64,000 nucleotides of DNA from Sipunculus nudus. Lineage: Eukaryota > Annelida > Sipuncula > Golfingiida > Sipunculidae. Below, one piece after another: positions 44,589 to 56,739 of this stretch. Made by a program: the position numbers and the translations under genes. The first letter of the stretch is position 1. Each line of letters opens with the position of its first letter. A model generated the notes under the pieces. That model had not been told where the DNA came from and ran no database searches. It saw only the letters and a program-made list of their open reading frames with translations. The stretch is taken from assembly GCA_026874595.1 (NCBI GenBank), contig CM049318.1:26996956-27060955 (forward strand), in the 5' to 3' direction.

Positions 44589-44601
44589 TCTCTGCGTCAG
44601 T
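44589..44601 (+). repeat. LINE target-site duplication, left copy
   Basis: TCTCTGCGTCAGT, identical to 47871-47883 immediately after the poly-A tail. Confidence 0.9.
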
Positions 44602-47556
44602 ATTGGAAATTCAATAATCAACTTTTAGAGGATAATAAATTTATTGTTTTTATGAACGAACAGATAGATGAATGGCTAAAAGAAAAAGATGAATTTAATC
44701 CTAACAGTTTTTTGGAGTTAATTAAGTACAGAATTAGAAGAAAAACCATTTATTTTTCTAAATGTAAAAATAAAGATACTAAAGAGAGGGAATTGGTTCT
44801 TATTGGTGAACTTCAAGCTTTGGAAGACCAAGAAGTTGAAAGGGAAAAGTATGAATTATTATATCAAGAATTACAATAGCTTTATGATAAAAAAGTACAG
44901 GGAATTATTACAAGAGCTAAAATAAGATGGGTCGAGTAGGGTGAAAAAAGTACAAAATACTTTTATAATTTAGAAAAAAGAAATGGAAATAAGAAACATG
45001 TTAAGCTCTTGGTTAACGATAATGGAAATTCTGTAACAGGTATAAATATAATATTTTAGCTGAAGAAAAGAAATTTTTTCATAACCTATACTCCTCTCAA
45101 GTTAATGATACAGTAAATCTCGAAACTAATTGTTTTTTAAATAATAAAACAATTCCTAGATTAACAAAGGAAGATCAGGAGTACAGTGAAGGCTATTTAA
45201 CAGCTGAGGAATGTTTTAAAGTATTGAAAACATTTAAAAAGGACAAATCACCAGGGAACAATGGATTAACAGCAGAGTTCTATAAAACTTTTTGGAATAA
45301 AATAGGATCTATTATTGTGCATTGTTTTAATTTTTCACTTGATCAGGGTAGCCTGACTCCATCACAGCGGCAGGCTGTAATTACATTAATTGAGAAGAAA
45401 GATAAAGATAGAACAAAATTAAAGAATTGGTGTCCAATTTCGTTATTAAACACTGATTATAAAATAATGACTAAAGCCTTATCGTTTAGAGTTAAACATG
45501 TTTTGTCAAAAATCATACATAGAAACCAATTTGGATATGTAAAAAATATATCTATGACAGAGGCAATAAGAACCATCTTAGATTCTTTATTTTATATAGA
45601 TAAATGTAAATTAAATGGTTTATTGGCGACAATCGATTTTGAAAAAGCGTTCGATACAGTGGAATGGCAGTTTATTTTTGCGGCGCTAAAAAGATTTAAT
45701 TTTGGTGAATCAAAAATTTATTAAATGGGTTAAAGTATTGTATAAAGACGTGGAAGCTTGTATTATGAATAATGGACATTCTTCAGGATATTTTAAAATA
45801 GGAAGAGGAGTTAGACAAGGAGACCCCTTATCACCGTATTTATTTATCATCTGTTTAGAAATAATTGCAGTTAATATTAGGAATAATCAAGACATTCATG
45901 GTATAAAGATTAAAAATAAGGAGGTAAAATTGGTTTTATATGCTGATGACACCACTGTTATCTTAAGAGATTTGGACTCGCTTAAAACTGTTCTAGATTT
46001 GTTCAGAGAATTTACTAAATGTTCAGGTTTACACATTAATAATGCTAAAACTGAAGCAATGTGGTTAGGAAAAAACAAAGATAGCAATAGTAAACCTTTA
46101 GGGTTAGTGTGGTCAAAATATGTGAAATTGCTAGGCACATATATATCATATAATACAGAAATGAGTTATACATTAAATTTTGAAAATAAAATTAATAGCA
46201 TATATGATATAACAAACATGTGGAAACAAAGAAATTTAACATTGCAAGGGCGAATTTTAATAGTTAAAACACTATGTTTTTCTAAACTCTCTCATCTCTT
46301 GGCTAATTTTAATATGCCGGAAACTTATAAAAAACGATTAAATAATATATTATGGTGTTTTATATGGAAGGGACAGAAAAAGGGAAGAGTTAAAAGAGAT
46401 CTGCTGATAAAACCATTTGAAAATGGGGGGCTGAATATGTTAAGTATTGATTGCTATATAAAAGCGCAACAGATAATATGGATTAAAAGATATTTAGATA
46501 AAACCAAAAAAGATTGGAAATTGTTTATAGACTCATTTTGTGATATATTTGGGAACACAAAATTATTGTTAGAGTGTAACTATACCAAAACTGTCTAAAA
46601 GGTTCAATGCCAGATGTATACATAGATATGTTTATTGCATGGAAGCAAGTTCGTATTCCAGAGTTATCTTACTGCATATGGAATAATAAGAATATTAAAA
46701 TAAAAGAGGCAAACCGTTCTTCTGTAAGTCACTTTATCAGTCAGGTTTAATATATGTAAAACACTTATTTGGTGTGAATGGGAATCCAGTCAGTTTTAAA
46801 GAGTGGGAAGAAAAAGGAGCAAAACAAAGAGATTATTTGGTTTATAGGTCAATAATTAAACAAAGTAAAATATTGAATCAATGGGAATATAATGGACAGT
46901 CGATTTTACAAAATGAATTTAATTGTAAAACAAGACAAGGGCCAGTTGCAGTTGAAAATGTTATTGCAAAGCAGGTATATGATTATTTTATTAGTCTTGT
47001 TAAAACACAGGATTCCAGTACAAGGCAGAAGTTTAGTACTAAATATGATGTAACAGATGAAGAGTGGGGTCTTTTATATACCAATAGTCTAACATTATGT
47101 AAAGAAAAGAAAGTGAGTGAGTTTCAGTTTAAAATACTCCATAATTATTTATATCTTAAAGAGAGATTATATAAGTTTGGTTTTACTGAAGACCCATATT
47201 GTAGGTTTTGCCATACAGAGGTAGAAAAGTATGAGCATTTCTTTTGTAATTGTTCTATTGTTAAACAGTTTTGGCAAGATATAAGCATTTTTTATGGTTA
47301 ACCAATTAGTTTATTTACAGAAAGGAATATTATTTTAGGAATATCTGAAAAGAATATGAGAATGGAAAATAAAATACTTATACATGCAAAAGCTTTTATA
47401 TATAGAACTAAAGATTCTGTTCAGATAAACCTTGAAAACTTTAAAAAATACATGGATTATCAAAGGAAGATTGAATTTACAGATAAGCCTGCAGAAAAAA
47501 AACAAAAAAAATGGAAACTTTTGTGGCAAAATATCAGAAGGACAACGGAAACTTGA
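44602..47556 (+). pseudogene. LINE ORF2 (reverse transcriptase and C-terminal part), inactivated
   Basis: Order of blocks: YWKFNNQLLEDNKF linker; GIITRAKIRWVE-stop-GEKSTKYFYNLEKRN; KDKSPGNNGLTAEFYKTFW; LKNWCPISLLNTDYKI; LLATIDFEKAFDTVEWQF (motif A Asp); RGVRQGDPLSPYLFI (motif B); VLYADDTTV (motif C, about 45937-45963); GLHINNAKTEAMWLG and VKLLGTYIS. Then comes the C-terminal CRFCHTEVEKYEHFFCNC zinc-like motif. RT motifs are intact, but there are stops at 44877-44879, about 44937 and 47299-47301, and frameshifts near 45048, 45700, 46588 and 46715. Family: Tx1/L1 superfamily, from the FxxLNxDYKI and GVRQGxPLSPYLFI text. Known role: copies its own RNA into DNA at a nicked target. Confidence 0.9.
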
Positions 47557-47870
47557 TCCATTACTACATAATAGATAATTTGTATGACACTATTTGACAT
47601 ATAAAGGAAAACAATAATATTGAGTTTGTTTAACTTTACATTATAAGTATTTCTAAAATTATATATAGATGGAAAAGGTGATATATTGTTAGGCATACTG
47701 TACTTTGAACAAACAGGTCATTTTGTATGTATATATGTACTTTGTATATAGTACCCTTTTTTGTATATTCTTTTGTATGTTAGTTTCGTTACTGTTTTGT
47801 GTATTGTCTTGTAATCATGGGTGTTATTACTGTCTGTAATTTTTTTCGGTAAAAAAAAAAAAAAAAAAAA
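44602..47870 (+). mobile_element. 5'-truncated Tx1/L1-type LINE insertion
   Basis: A 3,269 bp insertion bounded by the 13 bp duplication TCTCTGCGTCAGT and ending in A20 (47851-47870), the signature of target-primed reverse transcription. LINE protein homology starts at the first codons after the left duplication (YWKFNNQLLEDNKF), so the copy lost its endonuclease and first ORF at insertion. Upstream codons in the same open frame (44544-44601) belong to the target DNA. The 3' UTR is about 47557-47850. Confidence 0.9.
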
Positions 47871-47883
47871 TCTCTGCGTCAGT
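47871..47883 (+). repeat. LINE target-site duplication, right copy
   Basis: TCTCTGCGTCAGT directly after A20; an A before each copy makes the true length 13 or 14. Confidence 0.9.
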
Positions 47884-48830
47884 GTTCATTGATAATCAGT
47901 TATATCATAGGAATGATTTCAAGTAATACCCTTAACCTGTGCCTGTCCAAGGGTGTTAGGTAACAAGAGTGATGAGGCCATCTACAGCAATTTTAATTTT
48001 GTATTGACCTGACCGTCCATGCATCTTGGGATAGATTTACCTTCTATTGACGGCTCTCACGTCAGGAGAAATCTCATGATTCACATAATCCATGCCCCTG
48101 TCATTCTTGAAACCATATAAATGGTCCTTTGATCTAAGTAATCAACATCCCATTGGTTTAACACGGGGTTCACATTTAAAACATTAGTATTTACATTAAT
48201 TCTGAAACCGACAGGTTAACATGTTTTACAGAACTACATTACCTTGAATTTATCGGGTTAGTTTCCTTCATACTGTCTGTAAACCAGTTAATAGCAATTC
48301 CTAGCTGTTATATATTGGTCCGATCTGTATTGAATGTTTATATTGGTCCGAACTATTGAATGTCAAGCCCGATGTGAGGGCGCATGCGTGTAGAAGCAGA
48401 GAACAGGAAGTGATGAAACTGGCTAAAAACGTGTAGTTCTTGAGTTTGCTTCGAGTGAGAGTATTTGAAGAGATAGTGCTTGAATGCAGACATAAGTGGT
48501 GTATACAAATACATAAATCTAGCATAACAGGTTGTTTTTAATAAATCCATAAAGATCATTAATAAAAAGATTAAAAGTACCAGGCCCATAATCCAGCCTC
48601 TTAAATGGTACAATCACTATACTCATCGTGCACCCTGTCCCTCTATTTCCGATTAACTGTAAAGCTTCTCAATAATTCAAGTGAATTTGGATCCATTTTG
48701 TTGGCCAATAGCTTGCTGCTGTACCAGATGATTAAAGTCATTTGACAGATCCATCAGTACTGTGCCTACATAATTACCACTTTCAAGGACCATTACCCAG
48801 TGCCCTGTAAGACGCAAGGCTGGAGCAGGG
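47884..48830. other. No gene recognised; short tandem duplication
   Basis: TATATTGGTCCGATCTGTAT+TGAATGT and TATATTGGTCCGAACTATTG+AATGT are adjacent near 48310-48362. Nothing else. Confidence 0.4.
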
Positions 48831-48831
48831 G

Positions 48832-49362
48832 CGGATATAGGCTTTTGTCGGGGGGGGGGGGGGGGATAGGGGATTAAGAGTCGCAAATTTGTTGTAAATC
48901 GGTAAAACTGAAATGAATTTCAGTCCCCAATCTTATAGGCTGAAGGGCTTTTGTTGTCACCAAATCCGTCCGTCCGTCGTCCCTTCCCTTTTACCTTGTA
49001 AGCTTGATTTCCGTGAAGAATTTACCGTCGGAATTTTAATTCTTCATTGCAGATGTATATTAACAAAATCTCGGTCCTGAACCCAGTTGTGGCTCTGTAG
49101 TGAAGGTCTGACCATTTTCTGGTCATATCTTTATTTTTAGGTCCTTTTTAAGTCATTTCATTATAGTATGCTTCAACTGAGGACTGTCGTATCTCAAGTT
49201 TTTTTTAACATTTCGGAGATTATTTGGCTAATTTGGTAAAGTATTGGGGTACGTGTACTTTTTATAAAGGCATGTACATTCCTGTATTATATCCCTGGCA
49301 TATCTCTAGCCGAGAACCAGGAATGAGTCTTTAGCCCCCCCCCCCCCCAAAAAAAAAAAAAC
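48832..49362. repeat. hAT-like terminus with G tract; C/A tract at the end
   Basis: CAGGGGCGGATATAGGCTTT precedes a G run (about 48850-48864), the arrangement seen at hAT-type MITE ends. No matching right end was found. A C run (49335-49348) passes into A13 (49349-49361). Between them is unassigned DNA with a CCGTCCGTCCGTCG tract at 48967. Confidence 0.35.
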
Positions 49363-50617
49363 AGCCATTTTTCCGACATAACAAAAATCCGGGAAATAAA
49401 ATAATAAAGGCTAAATATTGAAAAGAAGAGATGGATTTTGCATCTTGTAATATTCTTTTAATATACTTTTTACATTTGAATGCTCACATTTTGCTCAAAA
49501 TCGTGAGGTATAGACGTCATTTTGACTTACGCTCAATTCCATCCGGGTTTTAGTGAGTACGCAAAATGGTAGCCCTTATGAATTGTATCTATAATGACGA
49601 AGAAAAAAACAGTCAAAGTTTGATAAGGGTGAGGGGTTGCGAACCTAAGTACTCCGGAGACAGCGTCTAATCAGTCGAGAAACTGTCTGCGGAGAGTTTT
49701 GGTTGCAAAATAGTTTATCGTCCAATTTTAAAGTGGAATTACGCTTTATTTCTGACCACGCCCATATCTGCAAATGACAGTAGGATAGAACTCACCGACT
49801 CGGCACACTTATTTACCAATACCAGGGTCCTGTACCAGTCTCGGGGACTATTAGTTTAAAATGCCAGTTTATACTGAAGTTACAGTAAAACTGTTACTTT
49901 CTCAGATACATGTTCTTGATATATTTATCTTAACCGGTTATGATTATTGGTTTTTGTAACACAGGCAGGCGCATTCATTGCAATTTAGTGGACAGGAGGC
50001 GCTGCACTCAATGCGCACCGCATGGACAGGTGCCTGTTACGCAAATGCCCGCCAAACAGTTCTCCGCCAGACACAACACAATATCATTTAAGCGGCGGCA
50101 GCTTCAGGGTCCACACAGAAATTGTGTTTTTATCATTTAACTGTTGAACGTTTCGAGTTCGAATCTTTTCTGTAACGAAAAAGAATATACGTTGTGGCTT
50201 TGATGGAGGTGGACGTATCTGAATTCGGCATGCCCATTGGCAGTAAACCAAACTGAGAAAAGCAATTGCTCAGTTGTGGAATGGACAAATGGAGATAGGC
50301 TGACTCCATGTATGGTGATGACGGGAGAACTGGGACTGAGAAAGGACGGTTTATTCAGGGGTCTAACGAAGAAATAACTGGGAGCCTCATAGAGCAGCCG
50401 ACACCGGGGACCCGAGGGAACGGCTAAATGAACTACAGGTAAAAAAAAATTCCTTTATTCCGGACTTTAGCACAACAGTACAATTATATGGGTGTCTACT
50501 TGGTTTTCTTCCAAGGAAGTTATAAAGTGAATATTGCGAAAAATAGTGACTTAAGGGTTTGTCAGTTTATAACCACTCATTTTAATTCTCTATCCCCTAC
50601 CAAATAATTCGCCCACT
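49363..50617. other. No gene recognised
   Basis: A 66-codon frame at 49940-50140 is Arg/Gln/Cys-rich without a recognised family. AACTACAG|GTAAAA at about 50434 resembles a splice donor but nothing supports an exon. Confidence 0.3.
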
Positions 50618-50808
50618 TAAAGGTGCTCATTCATCTCCCTTTTGAAAAAGAATAAATGTGATGTCTGGCTTCATCTGTGTTTATATTAATGATCAAAATG
50701 TAAGGATATATGAACTTGTTTATCAACAACATGTTTGTAAACACGGCAATGTTGACAAACAGAAAAAAAATGCAACCTAAGGTCGGAGGTTGCATATATA
50801 GGGGACTC
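50618..50808 (+). mobile_element. MITE family R, copy 2 (left part)
   Basis: TTAAAGGTGCTCATTCATCT, TTAATGATCAAAATGTAAGG, ACTTGTTTATCAACAACATG and TTTGTAAACACGGCAATGTT match 13650-13835. It is truncated after the GGAGGTTGCATATATA part. Confidence 0.6.
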
Positions 50809-52899
50809 TTAAATTCTATGCATGCCACACATACCAGAGGCCAAAGCGAGGCCAATGGGGAATAACAAAGACACGTGCTCACTTGTCACAGCAGTAACAC
50901 ATGTGCTGATACAGTTTAGCTCAGCAAGGCAGGTCGTGTCACAGCCTTTTCTGTTCCTTCATGCTACTCATTTACTAATTGGACATCAGATTTGATTTTT
51001 CATTAGTTTTCATAAGTGATCCAGGTAGAAAGAAACAGTGGAAATTACTAATTAATTCATACATCTGGACTAGGGACTCTTTGTGATTGTGTGTTCATAT
51101 GTTCCTGGTTTGGTCTGCTGTTTGTTATATTTGTTCATAGAATTAAGTAAATGAACAACCATTTTAGAACAATGATTTTTAATGATCTGTATCAATTTAT
51201 AAAGGCACATATTAAAATATCATTTTTACATGGTCCATGCCCTCATTTGGTTTTGCCTTACCTTTATTATGTACGTGTCAAGATATTTTAAAATACTGTG
51301 CTGTTTCACAAAATCTGTCCATACACATGCAATTAATTGTACTTTATTAAAACAAATAAATAATATAAATAAATAATGATAGAAGACTACCAACATATTT
51401 AACTTGATGGTGACATTTAGCAAAGATCTGCATATAGTTTTTAAGAGCCAAGCATTGATCCCCTTACTGGTTTATAGATAATAGATACATTGGTATGTCT
51501 CAATTGGTTGAAGGGTCTTACATTTTATATTACCAAAACTTAATGTCATCATTTTATCTCATTTTTACTTGAGGCCCTCTAAGATGGCATCTGTGGATAG
51601 CTTTAAGGCCCCTAAATTACATGATTGCGAAACAATTATAGATATATCCCCACATGACCAGCCTAGACCCACTGCAATTTAAAGAATATTTAACTCATGC
51701 AATTCTTGTGTCACCGTTTCCATTGTTAGTCAATGCAGTTTATGTCACACAGCTGTAGGACACGCCGTCAGTATATTTTAACTCTTTATTCATAACCAAT
51801 ATGAAGTTTTAGTATATGACACATTACTTTTCATATTCGATTTATAAAGAATTTTTGAAGGAACTAACCTGAGTTCAAAGGTGTGGAGCTGGTGAAGTGT
51901 TGAGCATTAATTAAAATGAATATATTATTCCATAATTCATACCTTACATATTTTTATATTTTTTTTCTCAAATTATGTAAAGTCTTGCGGGAAAAAGGTG
52001 TCATTTATAAAATTCTGTTTCTGCCCATGCACTAATATAATCCTTGCCATGCCCAGGGACTCACCATATCACTATCTAATGAGGAGCGATATATTGTTTT
52101 AAATGACCTGTGACATAGTGTTTCACTTGACAGCTATGTGTTGGTTATGCCACTTAAAATACAGTGTATTTTCTATTGGTGCCAGATACAGCATACCTAC
52201 ATCTATATTTTTAATAGGCTTGTGAATAGAAAACATTTCATAATTTCATTTCAGAACACTTTTAACAATCACAGAGGCAGACATGTTTCATTTATGCTTT
52301 ATTAGTCTTTATTAAGTTAATGACTTCATAATGGCAGTATAAGCAGCGTACTGCCGAAAGTGTTTTGGTGTGTGTGTCTCTCGGTGCCTACTCTACATGA
52401 AACAAGAAACTTAGTATTAATGTACACAATCAGAGGAACCATGCACAGACCACCTCATTCTGTGCCGTCTGGAATGTGTATCAGTCAGCACCTGTGCCCG
52501 ACACTTGCATATCTTGATATTTTAATTGACCTCGGGCAATTAATGGCATGCTGTGGTTTGATTCATAGCTAGCATAGACCGTAGAGCCAAGTAGATGTGA
52601 GCCCAAGGGTCTTTAACTTTATTATGTTAAAAGTCACTGGAAAGTACCTCCCTTACAAGTCGGGTTCACATTGTGCTCATAGCAGCAGATTCCTTTGGAT
52701 TTATACTTCTTTCCAGATGCTTTTAACAAAATTTGTTTGTAAGCATCCACAAATTTGAAGTGGATAAATGGAACAACTGACAGGTGTGTGTTGCTGTACA
52801 TAGCCATGGTGAGTGAGCACGTGCTCCCTGTTATTCCCAGTAAGCCTCGCTTTCGCTAGCTGATTAATTATTCATGAGGAATATTAAGAATCCCTTATG
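50809..52899. other. No gene recognised; AT-rich
   Basis: No supported coding, RNA or repeat over 2.1 kb. The 70-codon frame at 52360-52572 has no recognised motif. Confidence 0.4.
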
Positions 52900-53150
52900 G
52901 GGAGGTAGAAAGGTCACTTGTTGAAAAATGCCATTTGCAAAGCTCTGGCTTATCTGACTTGCTGCCAGCCGCCCTTGTTGAATTTGTTTTCATTATTTTG
53001 GCGGGCCCCCACATATTATAAACATGTTTATATAAACAAAACAAGCAGCCTGTCTGCGGTGATATCCACGTTTTTTAGCCTATTTTTATAAAAGCTTCAA
53101 GGGATTCCCTTTAGTTTATAAAGGTCAGATAGGTGATTGGGCCCCTTTAA
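52900..53150 (+). mobile_element. MITE family R, copy 3 (right part)
   Basis: GGAGGTAGAAAGGTCACTTG, GCCATTTGCAAAGCTCTGG, CCCACATATTATAAACATG, CAAGCAGCCTGT, TCAGATAGGTGATTGGGCCC+CTTTAA. It reads straight through the position where copy 1 carries the nested family B element. Confidence 0.65.
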
Positions 53151-53271
53151 GCATGAGAAATATTCCGTTCGTATGTAGGCCTAAAAATTGTCTGGTGGGC
53201 ACCTATTCTTAAATCGCACAAAATAGCACGATTTAATCGGACTCAATATTATTAGGTCCATCCATATATTG

Positions 53272-53710
53272 CAGGGGTTTCAATATAGGGGGGGGGGGGT
53301 ATATATCCCCCCCCCCACTTTTTGCCAAGAGGGGGGATGGTCAATGTAATCATCCCCCCCCCTCTTTTCAGAGAATAATATTTATATATTTCAAATGAAA
53401 TATATAAATGAACAATTATAGACTTTGGTTCCATTTATAAGTTTTCTATGAAATATTATTCTAAATGGTTTAGAATTAACATATACCTTATTTTTCAAAA
53501 CCTTATACTTAATTGATATATATATATATATTTGATATGTCACACGGACAATAAAAGGCATATATATATAGATATATAGATATATATATATGTATAAACA
53601 TGTCTGTTTTATCCCAATTTTCACTACCCTCCTGTAATCCCCCCCCCCCCCCCCCCCATTGCGAGTCATGCGCCCCCCCCCCCCCCCCTGAAGATAAATT
53701 GACGCCACTG
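53272..53710. mobile_element. hAT-type MITE with 8 bp target duplication
   Basis: The 439 bp element has the duplication ATATATTG at 53264-53271 and 53711-53718. The left end is CAGGGGTTTCAATATAGGGG; the right end, read inward, is CAGTGGCGTCAATTTATCTT+CAGGGG. The C-A-G-n-G-G terminus and 8 bp duplication are hAT hallmarks. Long G and C runs lie next to both ends; G10-TATATAT-C10 near 53289-53318 is self-complementary. The middle has a (TA)n stretch (53517-53590). There is no coding capacity. Confidence 0.85.
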
Positions 53711-53718
53711 ATATATTG

Positions 53719-55485
53719 AGTCCGTTAGCCTTACAGTTAGAGTTTAACAATATAAGCCTCAGACTACACACCACCCAATGCCCTTGTGACCAGTGTCAGC
53801 AGGTGTTAGTTTCCCGGTTTACCAGCGTGCAGCTCTTCACAGTGGGCCCGTTTAAACAAAATGTAACAAAATTCGGGCAGAGGCTTCCAGTGAGGTACCG
53901 GTATTCAAATGCCCCCATTCGAACGTTCTTCTCTGTCGCCGAAATGACTCTAGTTAAAAAGGCCAGTAAATGATTTTCCTAGTTAAATTATAGTTGCTTT
54001 TTGAAACCATGTCAGTCATATACTTATTGGTGTCAAAATGGTGTAGTTCTGGATCGTGTTGTTAGGCAGCAAACAGGCAGTCAAAGATGATGCAACGGAT
54101 CCGTTGCATATCCCGTGGCTTACATTGTAGAAACTCTCACTTGGTGACTATCGGACTCAATATATGAAAGGGCCTAAATATACCTATTCCGATTAAAACG
54201 GGCTACGATCTAAATCACAAGGCCCCAAAATTTGTAACGACTTCGCGCGTCAATTTTGACCTCCTCCTGAAACTTTTAAACTCATCCGGTCCAATAAGTT
54301 TATGCCGTGTCTGTGCGGAGTCCGTCATTCATCTGTTGGTACATAATTTCAAAAAGCTTATTCTATATTTCTAATATTAAACCTATGTTTTTATCATTGA
54401 GAATTCGCTTAGAAATGCACAGGATTGGAATTATTTTATTTTTTTACAATATGTACGAACCCAGTAGGAAGGCTTGGTGCCTTAAACTGATGATTATTAA
54501 TGTTAATAGGTTCTAGACAGTTTAGTGAACCATAATATCGCAGCTGTTGTAAAATCACTCCCAGATCTTAAAAATGTGTACAGCTTTCCTTATTGATTCA
54601 ATTCCTTTTTAGACGGACTAAATATATTATTTTTAAATTTCCAAAAAAAATTTTAAAATTAAATAATGATGCAAATTTGATTAATTTCTCGACACGTTAT
54701 GACTGTGCTTGTTTTATCAGACAGGGCTTGGATTGTCCTTTTTTACTTTGCATAGATTCTTGAAATTATTAAGGATACGCTTTTAAAATCACAAAAAATG
54801 CTGCTTCTCATTTATTGACCGGCTTTGATCTTATCTGATTATGCTCTATACCCGTTTAAAAACAATGTTGAACCGGAGGTATTAATTGTCCATGTTGATC
54901 GTTACAAGTTCATTACATGCACTTTGTAAAAATTACTTAATGTTATTTTTCGGCCGCTGGATGACCATTGTCTAACGTTCTGGTTATTATGATTAGACAG
55001 TAGAAATCTGTCGGTATTGAGCTCTAGTCGCTCCGATATTTCTTTCAAGAAAACAAATATTCGATAATATTTCGTTTTGTAATGACGTGCTTTGACCTGC
55101 TTAGCTCCTCAGTTCTATCATAGTCATCTGACAATAAGATATTTCATCGATAATTTATAAAAATGTAAACAAAGCTTACCTCAATAATATTATGAAGATA
55201 ATCAGTCCCCACAGCAATTTATTTATTTAAATGAGCCCGCACAGTTTGTTTTTGAAACGGAAATTTCATCCGCCGGAAGCAGACATTCGGGCTCAAACTA
55301 CGTATCTTGTTTGTGTGCCTTCATGCACCTCTGGACTCTTCTGAATAAAAATTATCAAAGTGATGCAAATTCTGGGACGTTATATTTAATTCAGTACTCC
55401 ACATGTCCGTCGAGCGTGCCACCGTAACATTCTTCTGTCACTGAAGACGCAGAGTTCCACACTCGCACCGGAACGACTCTGCTGG
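53719..55485. other. No gene recognised
   Basis: AT-rich; no supported feature. Confidence 0.4.
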
Positions 55486-56068
55486 TAAAGGGGCCTTATC
55501 ACCTCTCTGACCTTTATAAATGAAAGGTAATGCCTTGGAGCTTTTTTTAATAGGCCAGAAAACTTAACCATACACAGGCTGCTTAATTTGATTATATCAA
55601 CGTGTTTTTTACATGTCGGGGCCCGCCAAGATAATTTAAACAGTCATCAAGGGCATCTGACAGCAAGTCCGATAACCAGAGCTCTGCAAATGGCGTTTTG
55701 CAAAAACTGTCTTTTCTACCTCCTCATGTATGCAATCTACCACCTCGGGTTACAAATTTTCCCCATTTGTCAACAATTCTATGTTATGTTACAGGTGCCT
55801 TTTTATTGTGTGACACGGGTGTAACTCGTGTGGTGACACCCTCGCCGGGCCGCTTGTTGCACTTTGTTTAATCCGTACTGGTTGAACTCTCGTTGTCATG
55901 CTAGCTAGGAGTTTTCACGCCTGGCCGAGGTCACGTGATGACCTTGGAATGTAGAGATACACACAGCGATGTTTTTCTAGAGGATTCCTTTGACGCGTGC
56001 TTACCGTGTATAATGTATTATTCTTCGAATATTATAGAGGTGGAAAATTCTCGGCTTGGGGTGAATAG

Positions 56069-56076
56069 TATATAAA
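56069..56076 (+). promoter_or_regulatory. LTR TATA box
   Basis: TATATAAA followed by GGGGCTGTGTTTTAGAGCCA, conserved with 34836. It is the likely pol II start region of the LTR. Confidence 0.5.
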
Positions 56077-56436
56077 GGGGCTGTGTTTTAGAGCCAGGAC
56101 AGAGAGCAGAGAAGATTTTCCAGCGGACGCAAAGGCGTGTGTCAGTTTTTGGGACCTTATCCGACGTGAGCGGCAATTATAGATTTTCTTCAGAGTTTCT
56201 CCTGGATTTTGTGCATTTGGACTTGAGTTTACTTTCTGGATTGTAACAAGAGCTTTACACTGGACTGTCATTCTTCGGGAGTATACATTTAAAGAACTTA
56301 CCGTTGTGACGGTGTTGGTATTCAGGTACTCTGCACATTGATTATTTTTCGGTGTGATTGTATTGATTTGTTATACCGCTGTTTTACTGTATAATTGTAT
56401 TGATTTAGTGTAGTGTAATGTTAAGGTTGTTTTAAG

Positions 56437-56442
56437 AATAAA
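56437..56442 (+). terminator. LTR polyadenylation signal
   Basis: AATAAA in GTTTTAAGAATAAAATATGG, conserved in the third LTR copy at about 62364. Confidence 0.5.
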
Positions 56443-56739
56443 ATATGGTTATTTGTTAACAAAAACCACTGACTTCTTTATTCATTTTCCTCGACATTCC
56501 ACGCTGCCTAGTGTTACAGAATCTGATTTTTTTATCTCCATTACAAAATTTGCGTTCATGACGCGTACGTGATCTGTTTATATTAGGTTCCGTAACAGTT
56601 AATAAACATATTGTTGATAAACAAGTTCATACATCCTTCACGAAGGAACAATCAAAACTACCCTTAGACCATTAATATACATATAGACGAAGTCAGAAAT
56701 CACAATTTTTTTCAAAAGGTAAGTGAATGGGCAACTGTA

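Larger units (their letters stand above)
55787..56597 (+). mobile_element. Solo LTR with GTTA target duplication
   Basis: An 811 bp unit starting TGTTACAGGTGCC and ending TTAGGTTCCGTAACA, so TGTTAC..GTAACA inverted ends of LTR type. It is flanked by GTTA (55783-55786 and 56598-56601). It has a TATA box (56069) and AATAAA (56437). Removing it plus one GTTA restores the MITE R sequence TTGTCAACAATTCTATGTTA+ATAAACATATTG, comparable to 50725-50760 inverted. No internal region or second LTR is adjacent, hence a solo LTR left by recombination. A 4 bp duplication fits Ty3/gypsy or BEL types; the parent element is unknown. Confidence 0.85.
55486..56739 (-). mobile_element. MITE family R, copy 4 (inverted), split by a solo LTR
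   Basis: The reverse complement shows, in order, GCCCATTCACTTACCTTTTG, TTCGTGAAGGATGTATGAAC, TTGTTTATCAACAATATG, (LTR), ATTGTTGACAAATGGGG, GGAGGTAGAAAAGACAG, GCCATTTGCAGAGCTC, GGCGGGCCCCGACATG and GGTGATAAGGCCCCTTTA. This is the most complete copy of the family. The LTR occupies 55787-56597. Confidence 0.7.

Noticed and set aside
44544-44601. Start of a 111-codon frame before the LINE
   Set aside because: These codons are target DNA; the 13 bp duplication shows the LINE begins at 44602.
50370-50450. Exon ending in CTACAG|GTAAAA
   Set aside because: No open frame or acceptor supports it; a single donor-like word is expected by chance.
56519-56597. Alternative LTR 3' end at CTAGTGTTACA (56519)
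   Set aside because: Homology with the third LTR copy continues to GGTTCCGTAACA, which also gives matched inverted ends and the GTTA duplication.
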